NCBI GenBank assembly: GCA_004558305.1
Contig: SFDG01000045.1
Location: 1-17,526 of the forward strand
Source: Phocaeicola plebeius
Lineage (GTDB): Bacteria > Bacteroidota > Bacteroidia > Bacteroidales > Bacteroidaceae
Direction: 5' to 3'
Length of the DNA: 17,526 bases
In this document: positions 7,587 to 15,567 of the stretch, one piece after another
How the letters are laid out: every line of letters begins with the position of its first letter
How positions within the stretch are numbered: the stretch's first letter is position 1
The notes under the pieces: generated by a model
Seen by the model: only the letters and a program-made list of their open reading frames with translations
Database searches by the model: none
What the model was told of the DNA's origin: nothing
Translations under genes and position numbers: made by a program

Positions 7587-9257
7587 TTATTTCTGATTTT
7601 TCTGGCGTTCGGCCGCCTTCCGCAGAGCGATGTCGTACGCCTCGTAATAGTATTGTATGAAGTGTTTCCACAAGGCCTTTTCGGAAATCTTGGCAGCCTT
7701 GTTCCGGATGGCATCGATTTCTTTCTTGTTCATGTCCGAGAACTGGCTGATGGTATCCTTGATGGTATCCGCCACTTCTGAGTAGTTATAGTCGGTACGA
7801 TGAATCACCTTCACGCCGTCCTGGAGTTCGCCGCTGTGGCCCAGTTCGCTGTCCACCCACCGTCCGAAGCCTGCGAGGTCGGTCGTGATGGTCGGAACGT
7901 GGAACGCCACACTTTCCAGCGGAGTGTACCCCCACGGTTCGTAGTAGGAAGGATAGACGCTCAGGTCATTGCCGATTACCACGTCGTAGTACGCCCGGTT
8001 CAGGATGCCGTCGTTGCCGTTCAGGTAGCAGGGCACGAAGATGACCTTCACCTTGGAGTCGGCCGCATTCGACATGTTCAGGTATTTCAGCATATCGAGC
8101 ACCTGGTCATGGCTCATGTTGTGCAACCAGTGCGTGATGAAGGGTACAGGCAACGGAGTCGTGAACCTCTCCTTGCTTTTCATACGCTCCACGAGGTCTT
8201 CGCGGGCATCCCCCACCCATCCGGGCACATTGATGAAAGCCAGCACCTCCTTCTTCAGGTTCTTGTCGCGCGTAAGGCGGTTCAGTGCCTCCACATAGAC
8301 ATTGATACCCTTGTTCTTGAACTCATAGCGTCCGCTGGTTCCCACAATCAGCGTATCGTCGCCCAGGTTCGTCCCCAACAGCTTGTTGGCCACCTCCAGC
8401 ATCAGCTTGCGGGCCTTCTTGCGGGCATCGGTGAACTTCCGTCCCTGCGGCACGAAGTCATCCTCGAAGCCGTTCATCAGCACCACGTCGGCCGGCTTGT
8501 CCAACAGCTCCTTGCACTCGTTGTTGGTGATTTCGCTCACCGTGGTGAAGCAGTCCACATGGTGGGCCGTCTGCTTTTCGATGGAGTGCTTGGACTGCAT
8601 GTTGAGTTCCCATGCCATCTGGTCGCCGTTGTAGGCAAACAAGTAATCATAAAGGGGTTTGTTGTTACCGGCAATGGAACGGCCGATAGAAGTGGCGTGC
8701 GTAGTGAAGATGGTGGCGATGGCAGGCACAGCCTTCTGCACGTAGAGTGCTCCGAGACCGGTCATCCATTCATGGGCCTGGTAAACCACCTTGTCGGTCG
8801 GCTTCAGGCAGAAGCGGTAGTAGCTCTCGACCACCTTACCGGCAGCGTACGAGAACATGGAAGCTTCGTCATAATCGCCATAGGCATGCAACGAGTCAAC
8901 GCGATAGTCGGCCCATGCCTGTGTATAAATATCGCTCTTCTGGGCGAAAAACGGCGTGAAATCCACCAAGATGGCATACGGCTTCCCCGGAATGTTCCAC
9001 CGGCCTATACGCAATCTCAATCCATTTACCTTCAAAGCGTGCTCGCGCCACTTGGCGAACAGGCTGTCATCCTCTGAGAACAAGGGGTTCTCCTTACCTA
9101 ACCAAACATCCGGACCTATGAAAAAAATCCTGCCTGGGAAAGCGCTCTCCAACGTCTTTGCCCGCGTAGACAGAACGGTGTAAATTCCTCCAACTTTATT
9201 ACACACTTCCCAACTAGATTCGAAAATATAATCAGGGGTCAAAAGCTGTTTCATCAT
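7587..9257 (-). CDS. Glycogen synthase, GT3 (animal/fungal type)
   Basis: Adds glucose from a nucleotide sugar to glycogen in the cytoplasm. 556 residues. The N-terminus ESSWEVCNKVGGIYTVLSTR (13-32) is the signature of GT3 glycogen synthases and not of the bacterial GlgA (GT5) start. SGRYEFKNKG (308-317) carries the donor-binding Arg and Lys, and YPSYYEPWGYTPLE (435-448) the family's E-x7-E pair, Glu440 and Glu448. Eukaryotic members are about 700 residues; the regulatory phosphorylation tails are absent here. The frame is open from a TTG at 9263, but ATG 9257 (or 9254) is the likelier start. The sugar donor (UDP- or ADP-glucose) cannot be told from sequence. First gene of the operon with glgP. 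Confidence 0.93.
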   Translation of the reverse strand: MMKQLLTPDYIFESSWEVCNKVGGIYTVLSTRAKTLESAFPGRIFFIGPDVWLGKENPLFSEDDSLFAKWREHALKVNGLRLRIGRWNIPGKPYAILVDFTPFFAQKSDIYTQAWADYRVDSLHAYGDYDEASMFSYAAGKVVESYYRFCLKPTDKVVYQAHEWMTGLGALYVQKAVPAIATIFTTHATSIGRSIAGNNKPLYDYLFAYNGDQMAWELNMQSKHSIEKQTAHHVDCFTTVSEITNNECKELLDKPADVVLMNGFEDDFVPQGRKFTDARKKARKLMLEVANKLLGTNLGDDTLIVGTSGRYEFKNKGINVYVEALNRLTRDKNLKKEVLAFINVPGWVGDAREDLVERMKSKERFTTPLPVPFITHWLHNMSHDQVLDMLKYLNMSNAADSKVKVIFVPCYLNGNDGILNRAYYDVVIGNDLSVYPSYYEPWGYTPLESVAFHVPTITTDLAGFGRWVDSELGHSGELQDGVKVIHRTDYNYSEVADTIKDTISQFSDMNKKEIDAIRNKAAKISEKALWKHFIQYYYEAYDIALRKAAERQKNQK

Positions 9258-9285
9258 TATCAATTAATATTTTCTAAATCAGCTG

Positions 9286-9293
9286 CAAAGATA
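9286..9293 (-). promoter_or_regulatory. -7 promoter element of the glycogen operon
   Basis: On the - strand TATCTTTG matches TAnnTTTG exactly, 28 bases before the glycogen synthase ATG. The -33 position has no good TTTG. The start point would lie near 9279, giving a short leader. Confidence 0.65.
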
Positions 9294-9370
9294 GAAAAAA
9301 AATATCAATATCCTGCATTTTCATCCTTTTTTTCTCTATTTATGGACAATTTTACACTCAAAACGCCCTG

Positions 9371-9401
9371 AGAACGCTTCCTGCAGGGGTCGTTCAGGAA
9401 G
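9371..9401. repeat. Small inverted repeat upstream of the glycogen operon promoter
   Basis: GCTTCCTG (9375-9382) pairs perfectly with CAGGAAGC (9394-9401), and an alternative pairing GAACG/CGTTC (9371-9375 with 9390-9394) overlaps it. No T run follows on either strand, so it does not look like a terminator. It lies between the V-ATPase terminator and the glycogen promoter. It could be a protein-binding site; nothing else marks it. Confidence 0.4.
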
Positions 9402-9433
9402 CCGCTCCCCCTAATACCTTTAAAAAACAAGAA

Positions 9434-9512
9434 GGGTGCGCCCCTACCCTCCCGCCCGGCAACCGGCCTTCCGCCGGAGCTGCCAGAAAGCCGACAGGGA
9501 ACAGGCGCACCC
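9434..9512 (-). terminator. Terminator of the V-ATPase operon
   Basis: On the - strand GGGTGCGCC (9504-9512) pairs with GGCGCACCC (9434-9442), followed by TTCTTGTTTTTT. The 61-base loop holds a second GC-rich hairpin with CCGG repeats, so the structure is probably branched. It begins 27 bp after the ntpK stop. Confidence 0.75.
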
Positions 9513-9538
9513 TCTGCGCATGCCTTAGAACCGTTTTA

Positions 9539-9958
9539 TCAAACCATCAGAGCGGCCACCAAGGCCAGGATGGCATAGAATTCCGGAAGGGCGGCATAAA
9601 TCATGGTGTTTGTCATCACGTCGTGACCCTGGGAAACACCCACGATACCGTTGGCACTGATCTGGCCCTGACGGATGGCCGAGAACAGACAAACCAGACC
9701 GACACCCAGACCGATACCGAACATCAAGGGACCCTGGGTGGTGAAATCCTTGCCCATCGACATCAGGAAAGCCACGAAGCCATACAGACCCTGCGTGGCG
9801 GGAAGTGCTGACAGAATCATGTAGCTGGCCGACTTCGACGCATCTTTCTTCAAGGCACCTTCTGCCGCATTACCGGCAATCGTCGTACCATAGCAACTAC
9901 CAATTCCTGCAAGGCCCAACATCAGGCCCAATCCGAGATAACCTAAAACTTCATTCAT
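9539..9958 (-). CDS. ntpK: V-type ATPase subunit K (membrane rotor, proteolipid)
   Basis: Forms the ring that carries ions through the membrane. 139 residues in two helical hairpins, four membrane segments: about 4-22, 47-68, 78-98 and 117-138. The ion-carrying Glu126 lies in LPEFYAIL of the fourth segment. The first hairpin has Gln in the equivalent place (LPATQGLYGF, 52-61), as in 16-kDa K subunits. Leu52, Thr55, Gln56, Tyr59, Gln97 and Glu126 match the sodium-binding set of E. hirae NtpK, which suggests a sodium pump. The frame is open from a TTG at 9967, but the ATG at 9958 is preferred. Last gene of the operon, 35 bp after subunit I. Confidence 0.93.
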   Translation of the reverse strand: MNEVLGYLGLGLMLGLAGIGSCYGTTIAGNAAEGALKKDASKSASYMILSALPATQGLYGFVAFLMSMGKDFTTQGPLMFGIGLGVGLVCLFSAIRQGQISANGIVGVSQGHDVMTNTMIYAALPEFYAILALVAALMV

Positions 9959-9993
9959 AATTGTCAAATTTTTATTGTTTCTATATTCTTTTA

Positions 9994-11817
9994 TTATTTG
10001 TTCTTAAGGGTTGAAAAAGGCTTGTAGGCTTCGCCCTTGCCGTCGTAACCGCTGTTCTTGAAATATTCCACAAAGGTCAGACGGAGAGGATGCACGAAGG
10101 CACTCAAGCACGACATGGCGATGTTCAGCGTGTGGCCGAACACGAGGATGAGTCCGCAGAAGAACCAGCCCAAGGCGGGTCCGGCCGCATCGTTCACCAT
10201 GAAGGCCAGCTGGTTGAACACGCCGCCCAGCATACCGCCGGCCAAGCCAAGGGCATACAGACGGATGTACGACAGGGTGTCGCCCAACAGGCCGGTGGCC
10301 ATGTTGTAAGTGTCCCACACACCGGCACCGATATTCACGAAGACATTGCGGCGCAGGTTGTTCAGCAGGTAGATTCCGATGGCAGAGATGCCGCCGACGA
10401 TGATGAAGGCCCATTGCGACACTTCGGCAGAAATGACCTCGAAGAACGTCAGTCCGCCCGTGCAGATGAAGCCGACTACCAGCAGCAGCCATCCCCAGGC
10501 ACTCAGCGATTCCTTGAAGCCGAAGCGAACCGTCTCGCCGATGGCCTTGACCGTCATCGCCAGACAGATGTGTACGACACCGATGAGTAATGCCAGCAGC
10601 ATCTGCTTGTCGTAGGTCGTCCCTTCAATCTTTCCGGCCACCATGAACTGCTTGATGCCTTCCGGCAGATCCAGCTCGAAGAGGTTCACCCCGAAGAACG
10701 TGCCGAGCACGGCACCCACCACTGTCGTGAACACGCCGAGGGTAATCACCAGGTTCATCATGCCGGCCATGGACTTGCCCAGTTTCTTCTTCAGCACGAA
10801 GCCCAGCAGAATCAGCACCAGACCGTAGCCCGAGTCGCCCATACAGAAGGCAAAGAAAAGCGAGAAGAACGGGGCCAGAATCGGCGTCGGGTCGAATTCG
10901 GCATAGTCGGGCATACCGTACATCTTGGTCAGCACCTCGTACATCCGCACGAACCCGTTGTTCTTCAGCTTGATGGGGGCATTGTCCTCCCGGACGGCGG
11001 GCCGTATCTCGTAGTACACGCCCTGCCGGTCGAGCAGGTCCTTCACTTCCGCCACGTTCTCTTCCGGCACCCATCCTTCGAGCAGCCGTACGGCTCCTTG
11101 CGCCATTTCCTCACCGCTGAGCTTCACCTTCATCAGGTCAATCTCCGCCTGCAAGGCTTCGTGGCTGCCGGCCAAAGCGGCATGATACCGGCGGCAGAAG
11201 TCCTTCAAGGCAGCCGTAGCCGCCGCTATCTCCTCCTCCACCTCGGCTTTCTTCCGCTTCAGGGCCGAGAGTCCGCACTGGGGCAGCCGCAGCGGCTCCA
11301 GTCCCAGGTCGGGTGTGCAATGATCCACGGCCACGAAGTACACATGGCCGTTCTCGCGGTTCACCACCACCACTTCGTCCTCCCATTCGCTGCGGAAGTC
11401 CTTCTCCTGGCAGTCATAGAAACTGCACCGCCAGCCGACCTGCTCCAGCTTGTCCACGGAAGCGAGGTCGAAATCGCCCCACGGTTCCAGCAGGGCGATG
11501 TCCTTTGTCAGGGCAGGCAACTGCTGCTGCAATGCCTGGATGCGGTTCTGCTGTCCTTCATAGCCGTCCACAATCTGCTCCGCCGTCTTGTCCGTGCGGA
11601 CATCCTTGTCGGGCTGGTTGTCGGCCAGCACGAACATCGCCTGCAGAAGGTTGCGGCAGGCCGTGCGCCGGTCGATGGAGTGCTGAAGGGCCGCATCGGG
11701 TTCTCCCCGCTGCTTCTCCACCACATGGACCACGCCCAGCTGACGGATATCTTCCAAAAACGATTCATACTCCTTATGGTACACAAGGAATGTGAGTTTC
11801 TCCATTTTAGCAATCAT
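9994..11817 (-). CDS. ntpI: V-type ATPase subunit I (membrane stator, a-subunit)
   Basis: Static membrane subunit that gives ions their path past the K ring and anchors the outer stalk. 607 residues: a soluble N-terminal half (about 1-310) with coiled-coil arms near 85-110 and 183-240, then a membrane half with about seven or eight segments from 312 onward. MGDSGYG (326-332) is typical of the family. The ring-facing arginines are Arg519 in SYIRLYALGLAGG and Arg579 in HPLRLTFVEYF. The ATG at 11817 overlaps the stop of subunit D by 4 bases (ATGA), which points to coupled translation; a second ATG at 11805 (MEKLTFLVYHKE) is also possible. Confidence 0.93.
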   Translation of the reverse strand: MIAKMEKLTFLVYHKEYESFLEDIRQLGVVHVVEKQRGEPDAALQHSIDRRTACRNLLQAMFVLADNQPDKDVRTDKTAEQIVDGYEGQQNRIQALQQQLPALTKDIALLEPWGDFDLASVDKLEQVGWRCSFYDCQEKDFRSEWEDEVVVVNRENGHVYFVAVDHCTPDLGLEPLRLPQCGLSALKRKKAEVEEEIAAATAALKDFCRRYHAALAGSHEALQAEIDLMKVKLSGEEMAQGAVRLLEGWVPEENVAEVKDLLDRQGVYYEIRPAVREDNAPIKLKNNGFVRMYEVLTKMYGMPDYAEFDPTPILAPFFSLFFAFCMGDSGYGLVLILLGFVLKKKLGKSMAGMMNLVITLGVFTTVVGAVLGTFFGVNLFELDLPEGIKQFMVAGKIEGTTYDKQMLLALLIGVVHICLAMTVKAIGETVRFGFKESLSAWGWLLLVVGFICTGGLTFFEVISAEVSQWAFIIVGGISAIGIYLLNNLRRNVFVNIGAGVWDTYNMATGLLGDTLSYIRLYALGLAGGMLGGVFNQLAFMVNDAAGPALGWFFCGLILVFGHTLNIAMSCLSAFVHPLRLTFVEYFKNSGYDGKGEAYKPFSTLKNK

Positions 11818-12419
11818 TCTTCCGTCTCCTTTCTTTTTTCCTGAATCGACTTCAGAATCTTCTGCGATGACTTCGACAGATTCTCCTCGTCTTCCATAAA
11901 CCGTTTGATTTTCCGCAAAGCGTCCTGATAGCCCGGAATCTGCACCTTCTCGAACAGGTTCACCTTCTGGGTCGTCTTTTTACGCGCATGTTCCAGCAAG
12001 TTCAGCTTCGCCACCGTAAACTCCCGTTCGATGGCCGTGCTGGCCAATCCCTTGAGGATATGCAAGCCGTCGGCAACCCACTTGGGGCTGCAGAACAGGC
12101 TGAACGGTCGGATTTCGAAGTCCACATCCTCCAGCAGGGGGACGCGAACTCCCGCAATCTTGCGGATGCCCAAGCGAACATCTTTCACTTTGATCAATGA
12201 AGTGTCGAATTCATTCCAGAGTGCGAACATGGCTTCATACGCCTGGATCTGTTGCTCCAGCCGTTCCTCCAAGGCCACAGCGTCGGACTTGCAGCGCTTC
12301 ACCTCCAGCCGCAGTGCACTTTCCTTGTTCTTGATGATGGGCAAGGTACGCACGCGGATCTTGAGTTGCTTCTCCAACTGCTGCAGCGAGGTCTTGTTAT
12401 ATTGAAATTTTATAGCCAT
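11814..12419 (-). CDS. ntpD: V-type ATPase subunit D (central rotor shaft)
   Basis: The central shaft that turns inside the A3B3 head, matching gamma of F-type enzymes. 201 residues, the family's normal length. It has two long helices, N-terminal (about 5-75; TSLQQLEKQLKIRVRTLPIIKNKESALRLEVKR) and C-terminal (about 130-200; LNLLEHARKKTTQKVNLFEKVQIPGYQDALRKIKRFMEDEE), which would form the coiled coil, with a shorter region holding GVRVPLLEDVDF between them. It lies 26 bp after subunit B, and its stop overlaps the start of subunit I. Confidence 0.93.
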   Translation of the reverse strand: MAIKFQYNKTSLQQLEKQLKIRVRTLPIIKNKESALRLEVKRCKSDAVALEERLEQQIQAYEAMFALWNEFDTSLIKVKDVRLGIRKIAGVRVPLLEDVDFEIRPFSLFCSPKWVADGLHILKGLASTAIEREFTVAKLNLLEHARKKTTQKVNLFEKVQIPGYQDALRKIKRFMEDEENLSKSSQKILKSIQEKRKETEE

Positions 12420-12445
12420 TTCTCTGTATCTGTTTTAACGATGAA

Positions 12446-13765
12446 TCACTGCTTCCAATACTGGTCGACAAATTCTTTCTTGATGTTGACTTCCGTGGGC
12501 TTGAAGTATTTTCCGAACAGCCCCCATGTCACATCCAGCATTTCAGTCGTATTGAGGTTGACGTCGATGGCCAACAGCTGGTTGGCATAGTCCTTGGCAA
12601 AGGCCAGTGCACGTTCGTCGTAGTCGGTCAGGTCGAAGCCGTTTTCCATCTTCGTCTTGGCGTTGGCCGCATCGGCGTACAGGCGGACAGCCGCGTTCAT
12701 CACCTGCGGATGGTCCTTGCGGGTCTTCTTGCCACTGACCAGCTGCTTCAGACGGGACAGCGAGCGGAACGGGTCGACGATGACCTTACCGATGTCACTG
12801 TCGCGGCGCAGGAACAGCTGTCCTTCCGTGATATAACCGGTATTGTCGGGCACGGCGTGCGTGATGTCGCCGCCCGAAAGGGTCGTCACGGCGATGATGG
12901 TGATGGAACCGCCCGAGGGGAACTGCACCGCCTTCTCGTAGATCTTCGCCAGGTCGGAGTAGAGCGAGCCCGGCATGGAGTCCTTCGAAGGAATCTGGTC
13001 CATACGGTTCGACACGATGGCCAGAGCGTCGGCATACGACGTCATGTCCGTCAACAGCACCAGCACCTTCTGGTTGTGCTCCACGGCAAAGTATTCAGCA
13101 GCCGTCAGGGCCATGTCCGGAATCAGCAGTCGTTCTACCGGCGGGTTCTCCGTCGTGTTCACGAAGCTGATGATGCGGTCCAGTGCTCCCGCGTTCGAGA
13201 ACACGTTCTTGAAATACAGGTAGTCGTCGTTGGTCATACCCATGCCGCCCAGGATAATCTTGTCGGTTTCAGCACGGAGCGCCACGTTGGCCATCACCTG
13301 GTTGAAAGGCTGGTCGGGGTCTGCAAAGAAAGGAATCTTCTGTCCGGACACCAGCGTATTGTTCAAGTCGATACCGGCAATACCCGTTGCAATCAATTCC
13401 GAGGGCTGCTTGCGGCGTACGGGATTCACGGAAGGGCCGCCGATTTCCACTTCCACACCCTCGATAGCGGGTCCCCCGTCGATGGGGTCACCAAAGGCAT
13501 CGAAGAAACGACCGGCCAGCTGTTCGCTTACCTTCAGGGTAGGTGCCTTGCCGAGGAATACCACCTCCGCATTGGTAGGAATGCCCTCGGTGCCTTCGAA
13601 GACCTGCAGGGTCACATCATCGCCCGCAATCTTCACCACCTGGGCCAACTTTCCGTTCACCTTCGCCAGTTCGTCGTAGCCTACTCCCTTCGCCTTCAGC
13701 GAACAGGTGGCCTTCGTAATCTGGCTGATTTGCGTATATATTTTCTGAAAAGCTTTTGTTGCCAT
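12446..13765 (-). CDS. ntpB: V-type ATPase subunit B (non-catalytic head subunit)
   Basis: Alternates with subunit A in the A3B3 head; binds but does not efficiently hydrolyse nucleotide. 439 residues. An N-terminal beta-barrel (about 1-75) is followed by the RecA-like fold: GIAGIDLNNTLVSGQKIPFFADPDQP stands where A has its P-loop and lacks the GKT motif, as expected for B. LVLLTDMTSYADALAIVSNRMDQIPS and GSITIIAVTTLSGGDITHAVPDNTGYITEGQLFLRRD are strongly conserved family blocks. It lies 28 bp after subunit A and 26 bp before D. Confidence 0.95.
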   Translation of the reverse strand: MATKAFQKIYTQISQITKATCSLKAKGVGYDELAKVNGKLAQVVKIAGDDVTLQVFEGTEGIPTNAEVVFLGKAPTLKVSEQLAGRFFDAFGDPIDGGPAIEGVEVEIGGPSVNPVRRKQPSELIATGIAGIDLNNTLVSGQKIPFFADPDQPFNQVMANVALRAETDKIILGGMGMTNDDYLYFKNVFSNAGALDRIISFVNTTENPPVERLLIPDMALTAAEYFAVEHNQKVLVLLTDMTSYADALAIVSNRMDQIPSKDSMPGSLYSDLAKIYEKAVQFPSGGSITIIAVTTLSGGDITHAVPDNTGYITEGQLFLRRDSDIGKVIVDPFRSLSRLKQLVSGKKTRKDHPQVMNAAVRLYADAANAKTKMENGFDLTDYDERALAFAKDYANQLLAIDVNLNTTEMLDVTWGLFGKYFKPTEVNIKKEFVDQYWKQ

Positions 13766-13793
13766 TTTCTGTTTCCGTTAATTGGGTTAAACC

Positions 13794-15551
13794 TTAGTTT
13801 GCCTTCTTTTCGGCCACCAGTTCCTGCAGTTCCTGACGGCGTTCCACGTACTGTTCCGAGCGGTAGGCAGCATAGTTCATCTGCTTGCAGACGTTGATCA
13901 TCTTCTTGAAGTAGTCCATCACCTCCACGAAATTCTCGAAGCGGAAGTCGGTGTGGCAGATGTCGATGATGGTGTCCACCATTTCCTCCTGGCGTTCCAG
14001 CGGCGTCACGGCATCGATTTCGTCGAAGGCATCCTGCTGCAGGATGACAAAGTCAATCAGCTCCGACTTCCAGAAAATCACATGATATTCCACGGGCACA
14101 CCGTCGTCACCCAGGATGTTGATCTGTTCGGCGATTTCCTTGCCGCGCAGCAGACGGGTCTTCAGTTCGTTCACCTTCTTCGTCCACTGGTCGTTGATGC
14201 GTTGCGTGATGTACTGCTCGAACTCCGGATATTCCAGGTACTTCGAATACGAGTCGATGGGGTTCACGGCCGGATAGCGCTTGCGGTCGGCACGTTCCTG
14301 CTCCAGGGCATAGAAGCAGCGGGCCACCTTCTTCGTGTTTTCCGTCACCGGTTCCTTCAGGTTACCGCCTGCCGGCGACACCGTACCGATAAAGGTGATG
14401 GAGCCTGTGGCACCGTTGTCGAGGTACACATAGCCGGCCCGTCCGTAGAAGTTCGAGATGATGGCCGAAAGGTCCATCGGGAACGCATCCGGCCCCGGCA
14501 GTTCCTCCATACGGTTCGACATCTCACGCAAGGCCTGTGCCCAACGGGAAGTGGAGTCGGCCATCAGCAGGACACGCAATCCCATCGCCCGGTAGAACTC
14601 CGCCATGGTCATGGCCGTGTAGACAGATGCCTCACGGGCAGCCACCGGCATGTTCGAGGTGTTGGCCACGATGATGGTACGCTCCATCAGCTTGCGTCCG
14701 GTATGCGGGTCCACCAGTTCCGGGAACTCGGTAAAGATTTCCACGACCTCGTTGGCACGCTCACCACAGGCAGCGATGATGACGATGTCCGCTTCCGCCT
14801 GTTTCGAGATGGCGTGCTGCAGCACCGTCTTTCCCGTACCGAAGGGGCCAGGGATAAAGCCCGTACCGCCTTCCACGATCGGGTTCAGCGTATCGATGAC
14901 ACGTACCCCCGTTTCCAGCAGCTTGAAGGGACGCGGTTTCTCCCGATAGTTCGTCATGGCCTTCTTTACCGGCCATTTCTGGATCATATTTACCTGGATT
15001 TCCTGACCCTCCTTGTCAGTGAGCACCGCTACGGTATCCTCGATGCAGTATTCCCCTTCGGGAACGATGCTTTTCACCCGGTAGCGGCCCGTCAGCTGGA
15101 AGGGCACCATGATCTTCAGCGGCTGGTGGTTTTCCTCCACCTCGCCCAGCCAGGCCGAAGGTCCCACTTCGTCACCGGCCTTCACCACGGGCTTGAACAG
15201 CCATTTTCTATCTTTGTCCAGCGGATAGGTATATTGTCCGCGTTTCAGGAAGACACCGTCCATCTTGTCAAGGTCGTTCTGCAGACCATCGTAGTTCTTC
15301 GACAGCATACCGGGACCCAGAGTCACCTCCAGCATGTGTCCCGTAAATTCGGCTTCGGCCCCTACTTTCAGTCCGCGTGTACTTTCAAACACCTGCACGT
15401 ACACGTTCTTGCCGACTACCTTGATGACTTCCGCCATCAGCCGGTCTCCGCCCGTCGAGATGTAGCAGATCTCGTTCTGGGCCACCGGACCGTCGACTGC
15501 CAGTGTCACCATATTGGCGATTACGCCTAAAACAGTTCCTTTTGTTGCCAT
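13794..15551 (-). CDS. ntpA: V-type ATPase subunit A (catalytic head subunit)
   Basis: Hydrolyses (or makes) ATP in the A3B3 head. 585 residues, normal length. After the N-terminal beta-barrel (about 1-75) and the A-specific bulge domain (about 110-185) comes the P-loop GPFGTGKT (235-242), with Thr where most A subunits have Ser, then ACGERANEVVEIFTEFPEL (261-279) with catalytic Glu264. LMADSTSRWAQALREMSNRMEELPGPDAFP and GSITFIGTVSPAGGNLKEPVT follow. The C-terminal part from about 440 is helical. It lies 16 bp after the DUF2764 gene. Confidence 0.96.
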   Translation of the reverse strand: MATKGTVLGVIANMVTLAVDGPVAQNEICYISTGGDRLMAEVIKVVGKNVYVQVFESTRGLKVGAEAEFTGHMLEVTLGPGMLSKNYDGLQNDLDKMDGVFLKRGQYTYPLDKDRKWLFKPVVKAGDEVGPSAWLGEVEENHQPLKIMVPFQLTGRYRVKSIVPEGEYCIEDTVAVLTDKEGQEIQVNMIQKWPVKKAMTNYREKPRPFKLLETGVRVIDTLNPIVEGGTGFIPGPFGTGKTVLQHAISKQAEADIVIIAACGERANEVVEIFTEFPELVDPHTGRKLMERTIIVANTSNMPVAAREASVYTAMTMAEFYRAMGLRVLLMADSTSRWAQALREMSNRMEELPGPDAFPMDLSAIISNFYGRAGYVYLDNGATGSITFIGTVSPAGGNLKEPVTENTKKVARCFYALEQERADRKRYPAVNPIDSYSKYLEYPEFEQYITQRINDQWTKKVNELKTRLLRGKEIAEQINILGDDGVPVEYHVIFWKSELIDFVILQQDAFDEIDAVTPLERQEEMVDTIIDICHTDFRFENFVEVMDYFKKMINVCKQMNYAAYRSEQYVERRQELQELVAEKKAN

Positions 15552-15567
15552 TATCTATCAGTTTTTA

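Noticed and set aside
5038..9077. Long open frames on the + strand opposite glgP and the glycogen synthase gene (up to 456 codons)
   Set aside because: Antisense shadows of two well-recognised enzymes; no recognisable domain or promoter.
9958..9967. TTG start for subunit K at 9967
   Set aside because: It adds only MTI before a good ATG at 9958 that fits the family's short N-terminus.
12710..15530. Long open frames on the + strand opposite the V-ATPase A and B genes (up to 525 codons)
   Set aside because: They are exact antisense of strongly conserved genes, are rich in His, Arg and Gln as expected from reversed codon bias, and show no family motif.
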